A DNA stretch of 10,126 nt from Clostridia bacterium (GCA_900769815.1 CAAGID010000027.1:1-10126); one strand, 5' to 3'; numbered from the stretch's first letter, positions 1 to 7,149 are shown. Made by a program: numbers and translations. Notes: generated from the sequence alone by a model not told the origin.

Positions 1-59
1 GATACGGCATTTGAGGCGGATTTATTTGCACACGCTATAGTATCAATGCAACGAAGGAA

Positions 60-92
60 ATATACCCCTGCAAAATTTTTGCAGGGGTATAT
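60..92. terminator. Strong hairpin, probable terminator downstream of the metallophosphoesterase gene
   Basis: Positions 60-75 pair perfectly with 77-92, a stem of up to 16 bp whose GC-rich part is CCCCTGC/GCAGGGG. The A/T pairs at the centre probably open to form the loop. Read on the minus strand it follows the metallophosphoesterase stop codon by about 50 bases and is trailed by TTTCCTT, a moderate U-tract. Read on the plus strand it is followed by a weaker ATGTTTGT. It most likely ends the leftward rdgB-phosphoesterase transcript, perhaps acting in both directions. Confidence 0.6.
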
Positions 93-94
93 GT

Positions 95-109
95 TTGTAA
101 GGGTTTGTC
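95..109 (+). repeat. Short segment resembling the right-edge repeat (inverted copy)
   Basis: The 15-mer here matches the reverse complement of 10046-10060 at 13 of 15 positions (TTGYAAGGGTTTSTC). Both copies are followed by related CTCTG and GGCAG words. Both copies lie just beyond the 3' end of a gene, in the same orientation relative to that gene. This may be the end of an interspersed intergenic repeat. Two short copies alone do not prove a family. Confidence 0.35.
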
Positions 110-118
110 AGTGCTCTG

Positions 119-145
119 ACGGCAGAAAATTTCTGCCGTGTTTTT
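119..145 (+). terminator. Rho-independent terminator reading rightwards
   Basis: ACGGCAG (119-125) pairs with CTGCCGT (133-139) around an AAAATTT loop, followed on the plus strand by G and five T. This is a classic intrinsic terminator for a rightward transcript entering from left of the window. A smaller stem (GTCAG 107-111 with CTGAC 116-120) abuts it. On the minus strand the hairpin sits just after the phosphoesterase stop codon but has no U-tract there, so it is better assigned to the plus strand. Confidence 0.6.
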
Positions 146-608
146 AATATTCAAATAACGTTGGTTTTATATTTTTCCCTGAAATTTCCAAAATGCAATA
201 AGTAGGGGCTTTATTTTCCCTGGGTCTTGTTAAAGAGCCGGGGTTTATAAGCCATATATTTTCTTTAAAAGTAATATCAGGTATATGAGTGTGTCCGTAT
301 AAAACTATATCTGCATTAACTTCTTTCGCCCTTAATATAAGACCGCTATCAGAATATTTTACGCCGTATATATCGCCGTGAGTAACTAATATTCTGTGAT
401 TTTCAATTTCAATTATTTCTTCACGTTTACCCAAAAAATCACAGTTGCCCTTTACAGAATATACGGGGCAGGTGGCAACGCTTTTTAAGTCCTCAATATC
501 CCTTTGCCCGTCACCGCAATGAATTATCATATGGGCATATTTGCAGATTTCAAGAAATGGTGCGAAGTTAAAAGAATTATGGGAGTCGCTTAAAACGTAA
601 ATTCTCAT
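144..608 (-). CDS. yfcE: YfcE/MJ0936-type metallophosphoesterase
   Basis: A 154-residue cytoplasmic phosphodiesterase of the small calcineurin-like family. It carries the complete set of metal-binding motifs in order: D8-x-H10, G32-D33, G54-N55-x-D57, H77-G-D79 and G105-H-T-H108. Members of this family bind two divalent metals (often Mn2+) and hydrolyse phosphodiester model substrates; the physiological substrate is usually unknown. The length is normal for the family. The ATG at 608 overlaps the rdgB stop codon as ATGA, so translation is probably coupled to RdgB. The pairing of rdgB with this phosphoesterase is recurrent in Firmicutes (ysnA-ysnB in Bacillus subtilis). This suggests a nucleotide-related role, but that is inferred from context only. 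Family assignment is firm; substrate is not. Confidence 0.93.
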   Translation of the reverse strand: MRIYVLSDSHNSFNFAPFLEICKYAHMIIHCGDGQRDIEDLKSVATCPVYSVKGNCDFLGKREEIIEIENHRILVTHGDIYGVKYSDSGLILRAKEVNADIVLYGHTHIPDITFKENIWLINPGSLTRPRENKAPTYCILEISGKNIKPTLFEY

Positions 609-1186
609 AAAAGTTTTGCAAGTTCCCTTAATGCTTCGCCTCGGTGGCTCATACTGTTTTTCTGTTCAGGCGACATCTCGGCCGAGGTCATATTAAATTC
701 AGGCACGAAAAACAGGTTATCATAGCCAAAGCCGTTCTCTCCTTTTTCTTCATAAGTAATTTCGCCAAAAAACTTGCCTTCTGTTTCATAGCTTGTCCCG
801 TCAGGCATTGTTAAAGCAATGGCACAAGCAAAATATGCTCTACGGTCAGTAATACCTTCCATATTTTTTAATAATAAATCTCTATTTGCCTGATCCGAGG
901 CGTTTTCATCATCGCTTGATGCATAGCGGGCAGAATAGACACCGGGCATACCGTCTAAAGCGAGCACGCAAAGACCGCTGTCATCAGCAAGAGCGGGAAG
1001 GCCTGTAATTTCAGTAATCTCCCTTGCTTTTTTTAAGGCGTTTTCCCTGAAAGTCAAGCCGTCTTCAATAGTTTCGTGGGTAATGCCTGCTTCCTTTAAA
1101 GTTACCATTTCAGAAAAATGATTGCCTAAAATCTCTCTCATTTCCCTGACCTTATGTTCATTGTTCGTTGCAAGAATAAGCTTCAA
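605..1186 (-). CDS. rdgB: XTP/dITP diphosphatase (RdgB/HAM1 family)
   Basis: A house-cleaning pyrophosphatase that hydrolyses non-canonical purine triphosphates (XTP, dITP, ITP) to monophosphates, keeping them out of DNA and RNA. From the TTG start it is 193 residues, normal for the family. Family motifs visible are ATNNEHK (residues 6-12), FRENA (46-50), ADDSGL (67-72) with the catalytic and metal-binding acidic residues, PGVYSARYA, GFGYD (152-156) and MSHRGEA (179-185). The start is TTG at 1186, preceded by GGAGGA (1198-1193) with a 6-base spacer. This gives an N terminus MKLILATNN that matches the family. The longer GTG frame from 1213 would begin at the predicted transcription start and add nine non-conserved residues encoded by the ribosome site itself. 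Translation of the downstream phosphoesterase is coupled through ATGA. Confidence 0.95.
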   Translation of the reverse strand: MKLILATNNEHKVREMREILGNHFSEMVTLKEAGITHETIEDGLTFRENALKKAREITEITGLPALADDSGLCVLALDGMPGVYSARYASSDDENASDQANRDLLLKNMEGITDRRAYFACAIALTMPDGTSYETEGKFFGEITYEEKGENGFGYDNLFFVPEFNMTSAEMSPEQKNSMSHRGEALRELAKLL

Positions 1187-1192
1187 AATATT

Positions 1193-1198
1193 TCCTCC
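1193..1198 (-). promoter_or_regulatory. Ribosome binding site deciding the rdgB TTG start
   Basis: GGAGGA on the minus strand lies 6 bases before TTG 1186. No comparable site precedes the upstream in-frame GTG at 1213, so this site fixes the start. Confidence 0.85.
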
Positions 1199-1206
1199 AA
1201 AAGTTG

Positions 1207-1235
1207 TTTTCACTTAAACTATTATATGATATAAT
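1207..1235 (+). promoter_or_regulatory. Sigma-A extended -10 promoter for comF (rightward)
   Basis: TTTTCA (1207-1212), a 17-base spacer and TATAAT (1230-1235), with TG at 1227-1228 giving an extended -10 (TGATATAAT). The expected start is near 1242, about 37 bases before the comF TTG. The -35 is a partial match, compensated by the extended -10. The -10 box lies 3 bases from the opposing rdgB -10. Confidence 0.75.
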
Positions 1236-1249
1236 CTAAATAAATTCAA
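1221..1249 (-). promoter_or_regulatory. Sigma-A promoter for rdgB-yfcE (leftward)
   Basis: On the minus strand, TTGAAT (1249-1244) is followed by exactly 17 bases and then TATAAT (1226-1221). The expected transcription start is near 1214, leaving a leader of about 28 bases before TTG 1186. It overlaps the rightward comF promoter. Confidence 0.8.
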
Positions 1250-1278
1250 CAGTATTTTTCCTGAAAGTGTGATAAATT

Positions 1279-1971
1279 TTGATTCCTTGTTTTTTAGAAC
1301 AACTTTTATATCCAATAAACGTAACTTGTAATAACTGCAACAGTGAAAAGGTTTATAAGTACGGGTTATGTAAAGATTGTTTCCATTCACTTAAAATCTT
1401 AGAGGGCGACAGATGTAAAATATGCAAGGACAGAATTTATACCCAAGGCTTATGTGCGGCCTGTCTTGAAAAGAAACCTGATTACACAAAACTTTACTGC
1501 AATTACGCATTTACTAAGCCAATGAGTTCATTAATTGTTTCTATGAAAGAATCAAATAAACGTTATTTGAAAACTCACTTTGCTTTCATCGCTTTAGATA
1601 CCATAGATGTTTTAGATAAAATTACCCTTATTACCTGTGTGCCTTCATCAAAAAAACGTCTTAAAAAGAGAGGCTATAATCCGCCTGAGCTTATTGCAAA
1701 GGAGCTTTCACGATTAACAAATATTCCACACGACTCTGTTCTTTTTCGGAAAAGCGACACAAAAACCTCAACGCTGAATAAGGGCGAGCGTCTAAAAAGT
1801 ATTAAAGACCAATTTGATTTTAATAAAGGCATATTTAATGAAACCGTGCTTTTAATTGACGACGTATGCACAACCGGTTCAACCTTAAGAGAATGTGCAC
1901 GGATTCTTAAAAAAGCAGGTGCAAAGGAAGTATACTGTTTTACCGTTGCAAGAACTGAACTGAGGCATTAG
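1279..1971 (+). CDS. comF: ComF-family protein (double zinc finger plus phosphoribosyltransferase domain)
   Basis: A 230-residue protein of the ComF/GntX family. Two zinc-knuckle pairs lie at the N terminus: C17-x2-C20 with C31-x2-C34, and C46-x2-C49 with C59-x2-C62. A type I phosphoribosyltransferase domain follows, with the PRPP-binding loop VLLIDDVCTTGST at residues 190-202. In naturally competent bacteria, ComF acts in the cytoplasm in handling imported single-stranded DNA. Its exact chemistry is unsettled, and many non-competent species keep it. The start is TTG at 1279: a TAA stop lies two codons upstream, only ATT falls between, and the N terminus MIPCFLEQLLYP resembles family members. 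The ribosome site is weak. No other competence gene is in the window. There is no terminator after the stop codon, so read-through into the next operon is possible. Confidence 0.88.
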   Translation: MIPCFLEQLLYPINVTCNNCNSEKVYKYGLCKDCFHSLKILEGDRCKICKDRIYTQGLCAACLEKKPDYTKLYCNYAFTKPMSSLIVSMKESNKRYLKTHFAFIALDTIDVLDKITLITCVPSSKKRLKKRGYNPPELIAKELSRLTNIPHDSVLFRKSDTKTSTLNKGERLKSIKDQFDFNKGIFNETVLLIDDVCTTGSTLRECARILKKAGAKEVYCFTVARTELRH

Positions 1972-1976
1972 ATTCC

Positions 1977-2005
1977 TTGACACAAAGGATAATAAATAAT
2001 ATAAT
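1977..2005 (+). promoter_or_regulatory. Perfect consensus sigma-A promoter of the radical SAM/RNase G/Sua5 operon
   Basis: TTGACA (1977-1982), a 17-base spacer and TATAAT (2000-2005): full consensus in both boxes with optimal spacing. A second overlapping TATAAT lies at 2005-2010. The predicted start is near 2012. It begins only 5 bases after the comF stop codon. The downstream leader of about 32 bases carries GGAGGG (2031-2036), 7 bases before the ATG at 2044. Confidence 0.9.
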
Positions 2006-2043
2006 ATAATATGTAAATATATAACTGCTCGGAGGGTGTTTTA

Positions 2044-3852
2044 ATGACGCTGAACGATATTTTGATAAAAGTTGATAAGCCTGCCAGATATACCGGCGGC
2101 GAAGCTAATATGTGCTTAAAGGAAAATGCTGAAGTAAACTTCGTATTTTCCTACCCCGATACCTATGAAATGGGTATGTCTCATTTAGGCGGAAAGATTA
2201 TTTATCATTTGCTTAATGAGCGTGAAGACACCTTCTGTCAGCGTGCATATGCCCCCTGGGTTGATATGGAAAATCTTATGCGTGAAAATGATATTTCTCT
2301 CTTTACCCTTGAAATAAAAATGCCCGTAAAAGATGCTGATATTTGGGGCTTTACTCTGCAGTACGAATTAAGCTACACAAACGTACTTAATATGCTTGAT
2401 CTTGCAAAGGTTACAATTAAAAGCAGCCAAAGAAAAGAAGACGAGCCCTTAATCGTTGCTGGCGGTCCTTGTGCAAATCACGCTGAAATGCTCTCTGATT
2501 TTGTGGATTGCTTCCTTTTGGGCGACGGCGAAGAAGAATTAAATGAGCTTATTGATATTTATAAGTCTTGGAAAAATTCAGGCAAAAACCGCCAAGAGCT
2601 TTTAAAAATACTTTCGCAAAACGAGGGTATGTACGTGCCCTCATTATACGAGCACAAGTATGATGAAAATGGTAAGCTTACCATTACTCCCCTTGAAAAC
2701 GCACCAACGCACGTTAAAAGACGGGTTGTTGAAGATTTTGAAAATACCTTCTGCCCCACAAAGCTTATCGTGCCATTGGTTGAAGTAGTACACGACCGCA
2801 TTATGCTTGAAATTTTCCGCGGTTGCACCCGTGGCTGCCGTTTCTGTCAGGCAGGCTTTTTATACCGTCCTATAAGAGAGAGAAGCGTTGATAATTTAGT
2901 TAACATTGCCCGTTTATGTGCTGATAGTACAGGCTATGACGAAATTTCGTTAACGAGTCTTTCAAGCGGTGACTATTCACATCTTGACCAGCTTATAAAA
3001 AGACTTTCCTGTGAATTTGAAAACGAGCATATGGATATTTCATTGCCCTCATTAAGAATTGACTCCTTTAACCCTGATTTCGTAAGCACGCAGATGAGAA
3101 AAAGTTCTCTTACCTTTGCCCCCGAAGCAGGCACGCAGAGAATGAGAAATATCATAAATAAAAACGTTACGGAAGAAGATCTTTTAAGGACTGTTCGCGG
3201 TGCATACGAAGCAGGTTACAGAGCAATAAAGCTTTATTTTATGATAGGTCTGCCCTTTGAAACAATGGAGGACATTAAGGGTATTTACGAGCTTGCAAAA
3301 AAATGCAGTGACGTTTACCGCGAAGTTTTTGGCAACAATAAAAATATGCGTATTACAATAAGCACCTCGGTATTTATACCTAAGCCATTTACCCCATTCC
3401 AATGGATAAAGCAGGATACTGAAGAAAGCGTTAAAGAAAAACAGAAATATTTATCAGACCTTATCCGCACCTTACGTGGTGTTGAATATAAATATCACGA
3501 TTCTACCGCCTCAAAGCTTGAGGTTGCCTGTGCACGCGGTGGCAGAGAAATGTGCAATGTTTTATATTCTGCCTGGAAAAAAGGTTGTAAAATGGATGCG
3601 TGGAATGAGCATTTTGATATTTCAAAGTGGCAGGAAGCATTTGAGGAAAATAACATTTCAATGGAAGAAATGGCTCAGAGAGAGTATAACGTTGACGATA
3701 CCCTTCCTTGGGATACCGTTGACGTTGGCGTAACAAAAGCATACTACAAAAACGAGCTTAAAAAGGCTATGAATGAAGAAACCACAAGGGACTGCCGACA
3801 AGGCTGTACCGGTTGCGGTATGATGGCTCTTTGCAATAAGGAGGTAAAATAA
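2044..3852 (+). CDS. TIGR03960-type B12-binding-like radical SAM protein, function unknown
   Basis: A 602-residue radical SAM protein. The N-terminal part (about residues 25-190) looks like a B12-binding-type Rossmann fold, with FSYPDTYEMGMSHLGG and a later GGPCANHAEM loop. The radical SAM core follows, with the cluster motif C261-x3-C265-x2-C268 inside FRGCTRGCRFCQAG. These cysteines should bind the 4Fe-4S cluster that cleaves S-adenosylmethionine. A C-terminal cysteine group (C584, C588, C591, C597) again has CX3CX2C spacing and may hold a second cluster. The architecture and the adjacent DUF2344 partner match the uncharacterised TIGR03960 family; no substrate is known to me. It is first in a four-gene operon with a strong ribosome site, and its stop overlaps the next start by one base (TAATG). 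A role in RNA or ribosome modification is inference from its neighbours. Confidence 0.9.
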   Translation: MTLNDILIKVDKPARYTGGEANMCLKENAEVNFVFSYPDTYEMGMSHLGGKIIYHLLNEREDTFCQRAYAPWVDMENLMRENDISLFTLEIKMPVKDADIWGFTLQYELSYTNVLNMLDLAKVTIKSSQRKEDEPLIVAGGPCANHAEMLSDFVDCFLLGDGEEELNELIDIYKSWKNSGKNRQELLKILSQNEGMYVPSLYEHKYDENGKLTITPLENAPTHVKRRVVEDFENTFCPTKLIVPLVEVVHDRIMLEIFRGCTRGCRFCQAGFLYRPIRERSVDNLVNIARLCADSTGYDEISLTSLSSGDYSHLDQLIKRLSCEFENEHMDISLPSLRIDSFNPDFVSTQMRKSSLTFAPEAGTQRMRNIINKNVTEEDLLRTVRGAYEAGYRAIKLYFMIGLPFETMEDIKGIYELAKKCSDVYREVFGNNKNMRITISTSVFIPKPFTPFQWIKQDTEESVKEKQKYLSDLIRTLRGVEYKYHDSTASKLEVACARGGREMCNVLYSAWKKGCKMDAWNEHFDISKWQEAFEENNISMEEMAQREYNVDDTLPWDTVDVGVTKAYYKNELKKAMNEETTRDCRQGCTGCGMMALCNKEVK

Positions 3853-4499
3853 TGCGTCTTTTATTGAAATTTCAGAAAAAAGAAGAAGTAAAATTTATCT
3901 CCCATCTTGATATGCAAAGGCTTTTTCAGCGTGCATTAAGGCGTGCAAAACTGCCTTGTGCATATTCCCAAGGCTTTAACCCTCATCTTTTGATAAGCTT
4001 TGCCTGTGCTTTGCCCGTTGGCGTATGTTCAAATGCAGAATACGTTGAAGTTCAGCTTGAAAAATTTTATCATCCTTCTGAGTGTATACGCCGTCTTAAT
4101 GAGGTTTTACCTCAAGGCGTAAAGGTTATAAATGCCGTTGAACCTGATGAAAAATACCCTAACGTAGGCAGTGTTATTATCGCGTCTGAATATACCCTTA
4201 TTCCGGAAAATGTTGAAGATTTTTCAGACAAGCTGAAAGAGCTTTTATCAAGGGAAACCATTGAAATTGAAAAGAAAACAAAAAAAGGTATGACAGTTGT
4301 TAACGTTCGCCCTATGATACACAGGCTTTCTATGGTTGAAAACGTAATCAAAGCAACTCTTTCCTCAAGTAATACGGAAAACTTACGTGCAGATAAGCTT
4401 CAGGAAATTTTGGAAAATGAAGGCATAAAAATTTCATCAGTATGCCGTGACACACTTTTTATACTTAACGGCAATAAAATTGAGGAGCCAATTAATTAA
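3852..4499 (+). CDS. TIGR03936/DUF2344 radical SAM-associated protein
   Basis: A 215-residue protein opening with MRLLLKFQKKEEVKFISHLD, then the RALRRAKLPCAYSQGFNPH segment typical of TIGR03936 (DUF2344). Members are found next to, or fused to the C terminus of, TIGR03960 radical SAM proteins, so the two probably form a functional unit. No enzymatic motif, signal peptide or membrane segment is visible. AAGGAGG (3838-3844) inside the end of the preceding gene gives a 7-base spacing to the ATG, and the one-base overlap implies coupled translation. The stop TAA directly abuts the ATG of the RNase G gene. Family assignment is strong; biochemical function is unknown. Confidence 0.88.
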   Translation: MRLLLKFQKKEEVKFISHLDMQRLFQRALRRAKLPCAYSQGFNPHLLISFACALPVGVCSNAEYVEVQLEKFYHPSECIRRLNEVLPQGVKVINAVEPDEKYPNVGSVIIASEYTLIPENVEDFSDKLKELLSRETIEIEKKTKKGMTVVNVRPMIHRLSMVENVIKATLSSSNTENLRADKLQEILENEGIKISSVCRDTLFILNGNKIEEPIN

Positions 4500-5957
4500 A
4501 TGAAAGAAATTCTTATAAACACAGGCATTTTGAAAAAAAGTGCCGTAGTTCTTGAAAATAACGAGCTTCTTGACGTTTTTGTGGAACATTCTGCCCTTAA
4601 TTCAGGGACGGTGGGAAGCATTTATAAAGGCATTGTTGATAACGTTGTGCCCGGTATGCAGTCGGCTTTTATTGATATTGGACTTGACAAAAACGCTTTT
4701 CTTTTTCTTGACGATATAGTTTCTGACAGTAAAGAAACCGACATTCGTAAATTATTAAAAAAGGGTCAGGAAGTAATTGTCCAAATAACAAAAGAAGCCC
4801 AGGGTGTAAAAGGACCAAGAGTTACAACCTCTGTAACCTTGCCCGGTCACTCCCTTGTATTGATGCCTTTTTACGACTATATTGGCATCTCTAAAAAAAT
4901 TGAAAACGAAGAAGAAAAGGAACGTCTAAAAAACATTATTTCTTCAATAAAAGCTGATAACGAAGGTTTTATTGTAAGGACAGATGCTCAAGGGTTAAGC
5001 GAAGAAATCTTAAAAAACGAGATGGATTTCCTTACCGAGCAATGGAATGAAATATTAAAGAAATCTAAAATCAAAACTGCACCTTGTTTGCTTCACAGCG
5101 AGGACAGTTTGCTTCTTACTGTTATCCGCGATTATTTTGATGATTCTATACAAAAACTTACTGTAAACGACCAAAAGGTTTATATCGAAGCCAAGAAGAT
5201 TGCTTCAGTTCTTGCTCCAAGATTTTTGGACAGAATTATTTTAAAAGAGGGTGACCTTTTTGCCTTAAAGGGCATTGAAACAAAAATCAAGAAACTTCTG
5301 GGCAGACACGTATGGCTTGATAACGGTGCATATCTTGTTATTGATTATACTGAAGCCTTGACCGTAATTGACGTAAACACAGGCAAATTTACCGGCGACC
5401 ACGACCTTAAAAAGACCATATTAAACACCAACATTATGGCTGCAAAAGAAATTGCAAGACAACTTCGCTTACGTGCAATAGGCGGTATAATCGTAATCGA
5501 CTTTATTGATATGGAAACAGACGAGGATAGACAAAAAGTTCTTGATGCACTTTCTGAAGCTTCTCAAGGCGACAAGATAAAAACCAATATTTTAGGCTTT
5601 GTACCTTTAGGGCTTTGCCAATTAACAAGAAAGAAAACACGGCTCAGTCTTTCTTCCTCAATGCAAGTTATTTGCCCCTATTGCGAGGGTGACGGCAGAA
5701 TTTTAAATAAGAGCTCTATTTTAAATAATCTTTTAAATGAGCTTAAACGCACGGCTGATAATAATCTTGCACCTAACGTAATCCTTCGCCTTAATCCTTA
5801 CGTGGTAACTGCGTTAAAAAAATACGTTAGTGAGATAAAAGAGCATTTCAGTAAAAATATCTTTATACGTGAAGATGCAGGAATGCATATGGAAGATTAC
5901 AATATAAGTATGGTAAATGAAATTCAGGATTCAGAAGGACTTATAAAGTTAATATGA
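4500..5957 (+). CDS. rng: RNase E/G family endoribonuclease
   Basis: A 485-residue single-strand endoribonuclease resembling RNase G. It has the catalytic half without the long C-terminal degradosome scaffold of Escherichia coli RNase E. The N-terminal part holds the S1 RNA-binding region (about 35-125; GSIYKGIVDNVVPGMQSAFIDIG). The DNase I-like catalytic core shows the two magnesium-binding aspartates, D291 in IDVNTG and D334 in GGIIVIDFIDM. They are 43 residues apart, as are D303 and D346 in E. coli RNase E. The Zn-link CPYC (C392, C395) lies 58 residues after D334, again as in E. coli. The active site therefore appears intact. The expected role is 5'-monophosphate-stimulated cleavage in mRNA decay and rRNA maturation. 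The gene abuts DUF2344 with no gap and overlaps sua5 by ATGA. In many Clostridia, ribosomal protein L21 follows this gene; here it does not. Confidence 0.94.
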   Translation: MKEILINTGILKKSAVVLENNELLDVFVEHSALNSGTVGSIYKGIVDNVVPGMQSAFIDIGLDKNAFLFLDDIVSDSKETDIRKLLKKGQEVIVQITKEAQGVKGPRVTTSVTLPGHSLVLMPFYDYIGISKKIENEEEKERLKNIISSIKADNEGFIVRTDAQGLSEEILKNEMDFLTEQWNEILKKSKIKTAPCLLHSEDSLLLTVIRDYFDDSIQKLTVNDQKVYIEAKKIASVLAPRFLDRIILKEGDLFALKGIETKIKKLLGRHVWLDNGAYLVIDYTEALTVIDVNTGKFTGDHDLKKTILNTNIMAAKEIARQLRLRAIGGIIVIDFIDMETDEDRQKVLDALSEASQGDKIKTNILGFVPLGLCQLTRKKTRLSLSSSMQVICPYCEGDGRILNKSSILNNLLNELKRTADNNLAPNVILRLNPYVVTALKKYVSEIKEHFSKNIFIREDAGMHMEDYNISMVNEIQDSEGLIKLI

Positions 5958-7018
5958 AAACAGAAGTTTTAGAGATTAATGAATTTTCCTTAAAAAAGGC
6001 AGGCGAACTTATAAGGAAAGGCGAGGTTGTTGCCTTTCCTACCGAGACCGTTTACGGGTTAGGTGCTGACGTTTTTAATGAAGATGCCGTAAAAAAAATA
6101 TTTGAAGCAAAAAACAGACCTATGGATAATCCTCTTATAGTTCACGTTGCTTCAAAGGAAGATATTTTAAAAGTAGCAAGGGAAATTCCTACAAATGCAC
6201 AGTTGCTCATTGATAAATTTATGCCCGGTCCTATTACTATTGTTTTGCCTAAGCGTGACGAAATACCATATTCGGTAACTGGCGGAATTGATACGGTAGG
6301 TATACGCATACCTGAGCACGAAGGTGCAAGAGCTTTTATAAAAGCCTGCGGATGCCCCATTCCGGCACCCAGTGCAAACTCATCAGGCAAGCCCTCTCCT
6401 ACAAGTGCAAAGCACGTTTTTGATGACCTTAACACAAGAATTCCACTAATTCTTGACGGTGGCGAAAGCAACTGCGGTGTGGAGTCCACAGTTATTTCTC
6501 TTTGCGGCGAGACTCCCCTTTTGTTGCGTCCGGGCATGATTACCTACGAAATGCTTTGTGAAGTTTTAGGCAAGGTCGATATTCATCCGTCAGTTTTAGA
6601 AAACAACAAGGTTGATAAAGCGGCAAGCCCCGGTATGAAATACAAGCACTATTCCCCTAAAGCAAGGGTCATTATAGTTGACGGCAGTATTGATACCGTT
6701 TTAAAATTTTATGATTTTGCCGAAGCTAATGGAAAAAATCCCGTTATATTATGGAAAGATGAAGAGCTTTCTTTATTTATTGAGAGAAATACCATTTCTT
6801 TTTATTCAGACAATGATTTAAAAATTGCCGCAAGAAATCTTTTTAAGCTTTTAAGGGATTGTGATAAATTAGGCTATGATACAGTATTTATTACGGCGGT
6901 TTCTGAAAAAGGTGCAGGGCTTTCGGTTATGAACAGAATGCTTCGTGCGTCGGCTTTTACCGTGTTAAATGACTCTTCCATCATAGACAACTTAAAAATC
7001 GCACTTCAAATTAACTGA
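5954..7018 (+). CDS. tsaC: L-threonylcarbamoyladenylate synthase, Sua5 type
   Basis: Makes threonylcarbamoyl-AMP from threonine, bicarbonate and ATP, the first step of t6A37 formation on ANN-decoding tRNAs; the TsaB-TsaD-TsaE system completes the transfer. At 354 residues it is the long Sua5 form rather than the short TsaC form. The YrdC catalytic domain spans about 10-205, with PTETVYGLG (29-37), KNRPMDNPL (53-61), the nucleotide-site PAPSANSSG (137-145) and GVESTV (175-180). The interdomain motif SPGMKYKHYSP (225-235) leads to the C-terminal Sua5 domain (about 240-354). The start overlaps the rng stop as ATGA, with AGAAGGA about 14 bases upstream, so coupling probably drives much of its translation. 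It is the last gene before the operon terminator. Confidence 0.94.
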   Translation: MKTEVLEINEFSLKKAGELIRKGEVVAFPTETVYGLGADVFNEDAVKKIFEAKNRPMDNPLIVHVASKEDILKVAREIPTNAQLLIDKFMPGPITIVLPKRDEIPYSVTGGIDTVGIRIPEHEGARAFIKACGCPIPAPSANSSGKPSPTSAKHVFDDLNTRIPLILDGGESNCGVESTVISLCGETPLLLRPGMITYEMLCEVLGKVDIHPSVLENNKVDKAASPGMKYKHYSPKARVIIVDGSIDTVLKFYDFAEANGKNPVILWKDEELSLFIERNTISFYSDNDLKIAARNLFKLLRDCDKLGYDTVFITAVSEKGAGLSVMNRMLRASAFTVLNDSSIIDNLKIALQIN

Positions 7019-7090
7019 AAATATCTTTATATTTTTAAAAATACACCATTTTTTATTTAAAAATAAACGAATTTTAGCATTTTTTATACT

Positions 7091-7121
7091 ACGGTTTTCC
7101 TTTACGGAAGACCGTTTTTTT
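7091..7121 (+). terminator. Rho-independent terminator of the radical SAM/RNase G/Sua5 operon
   Basis: ACGGTTTTCC (7091-7100) pairs with GGAAGACCGT (7106-7115) with one G-T wobble around a TTTAC loop, followed by six T (7116-7121). The 72 bases between the sua5 stop and this hairpin are very AT-rich, with a 14-base palindrome at 7030-7043, and show nothing else recognisable. The next gene's ribosome site begins only 15 bases after the T-tract, leaving no room for a separate promoter between them. Confidence 0.88.
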
Positions 7122-7149
7122 GTTAACATTTCCTTTGAGGTGAAATTTT

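Noticed and set aside
1..147. Plus-strand frame open from the left edge to TAA at 145-147, which could be the tail of a gene entering the window
   Set aside because: It runs through two strong hairpins and into the T-tract of a terminator, has no start or recognisable motif, and 48 codons without a stop can occur by chance. The tail of a real gene cannot be fully excluded without the upstream sequence.
3476..3742. Overlapping alternative frames on both strands inside the radical SAM gene
   Set aside because: They lie wholly within a well-conserved coding region, lack ribosome sites and resemble no known family.
6142..6537. Antisense open frame of 131 codons inside the Sua5 gene
   Set aside because: The sense strand encodes the conserved YrdC motifs throughout. 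The antisense frame has no ribosome site and no recognisable family, so it is a shadow of the codon pattern.
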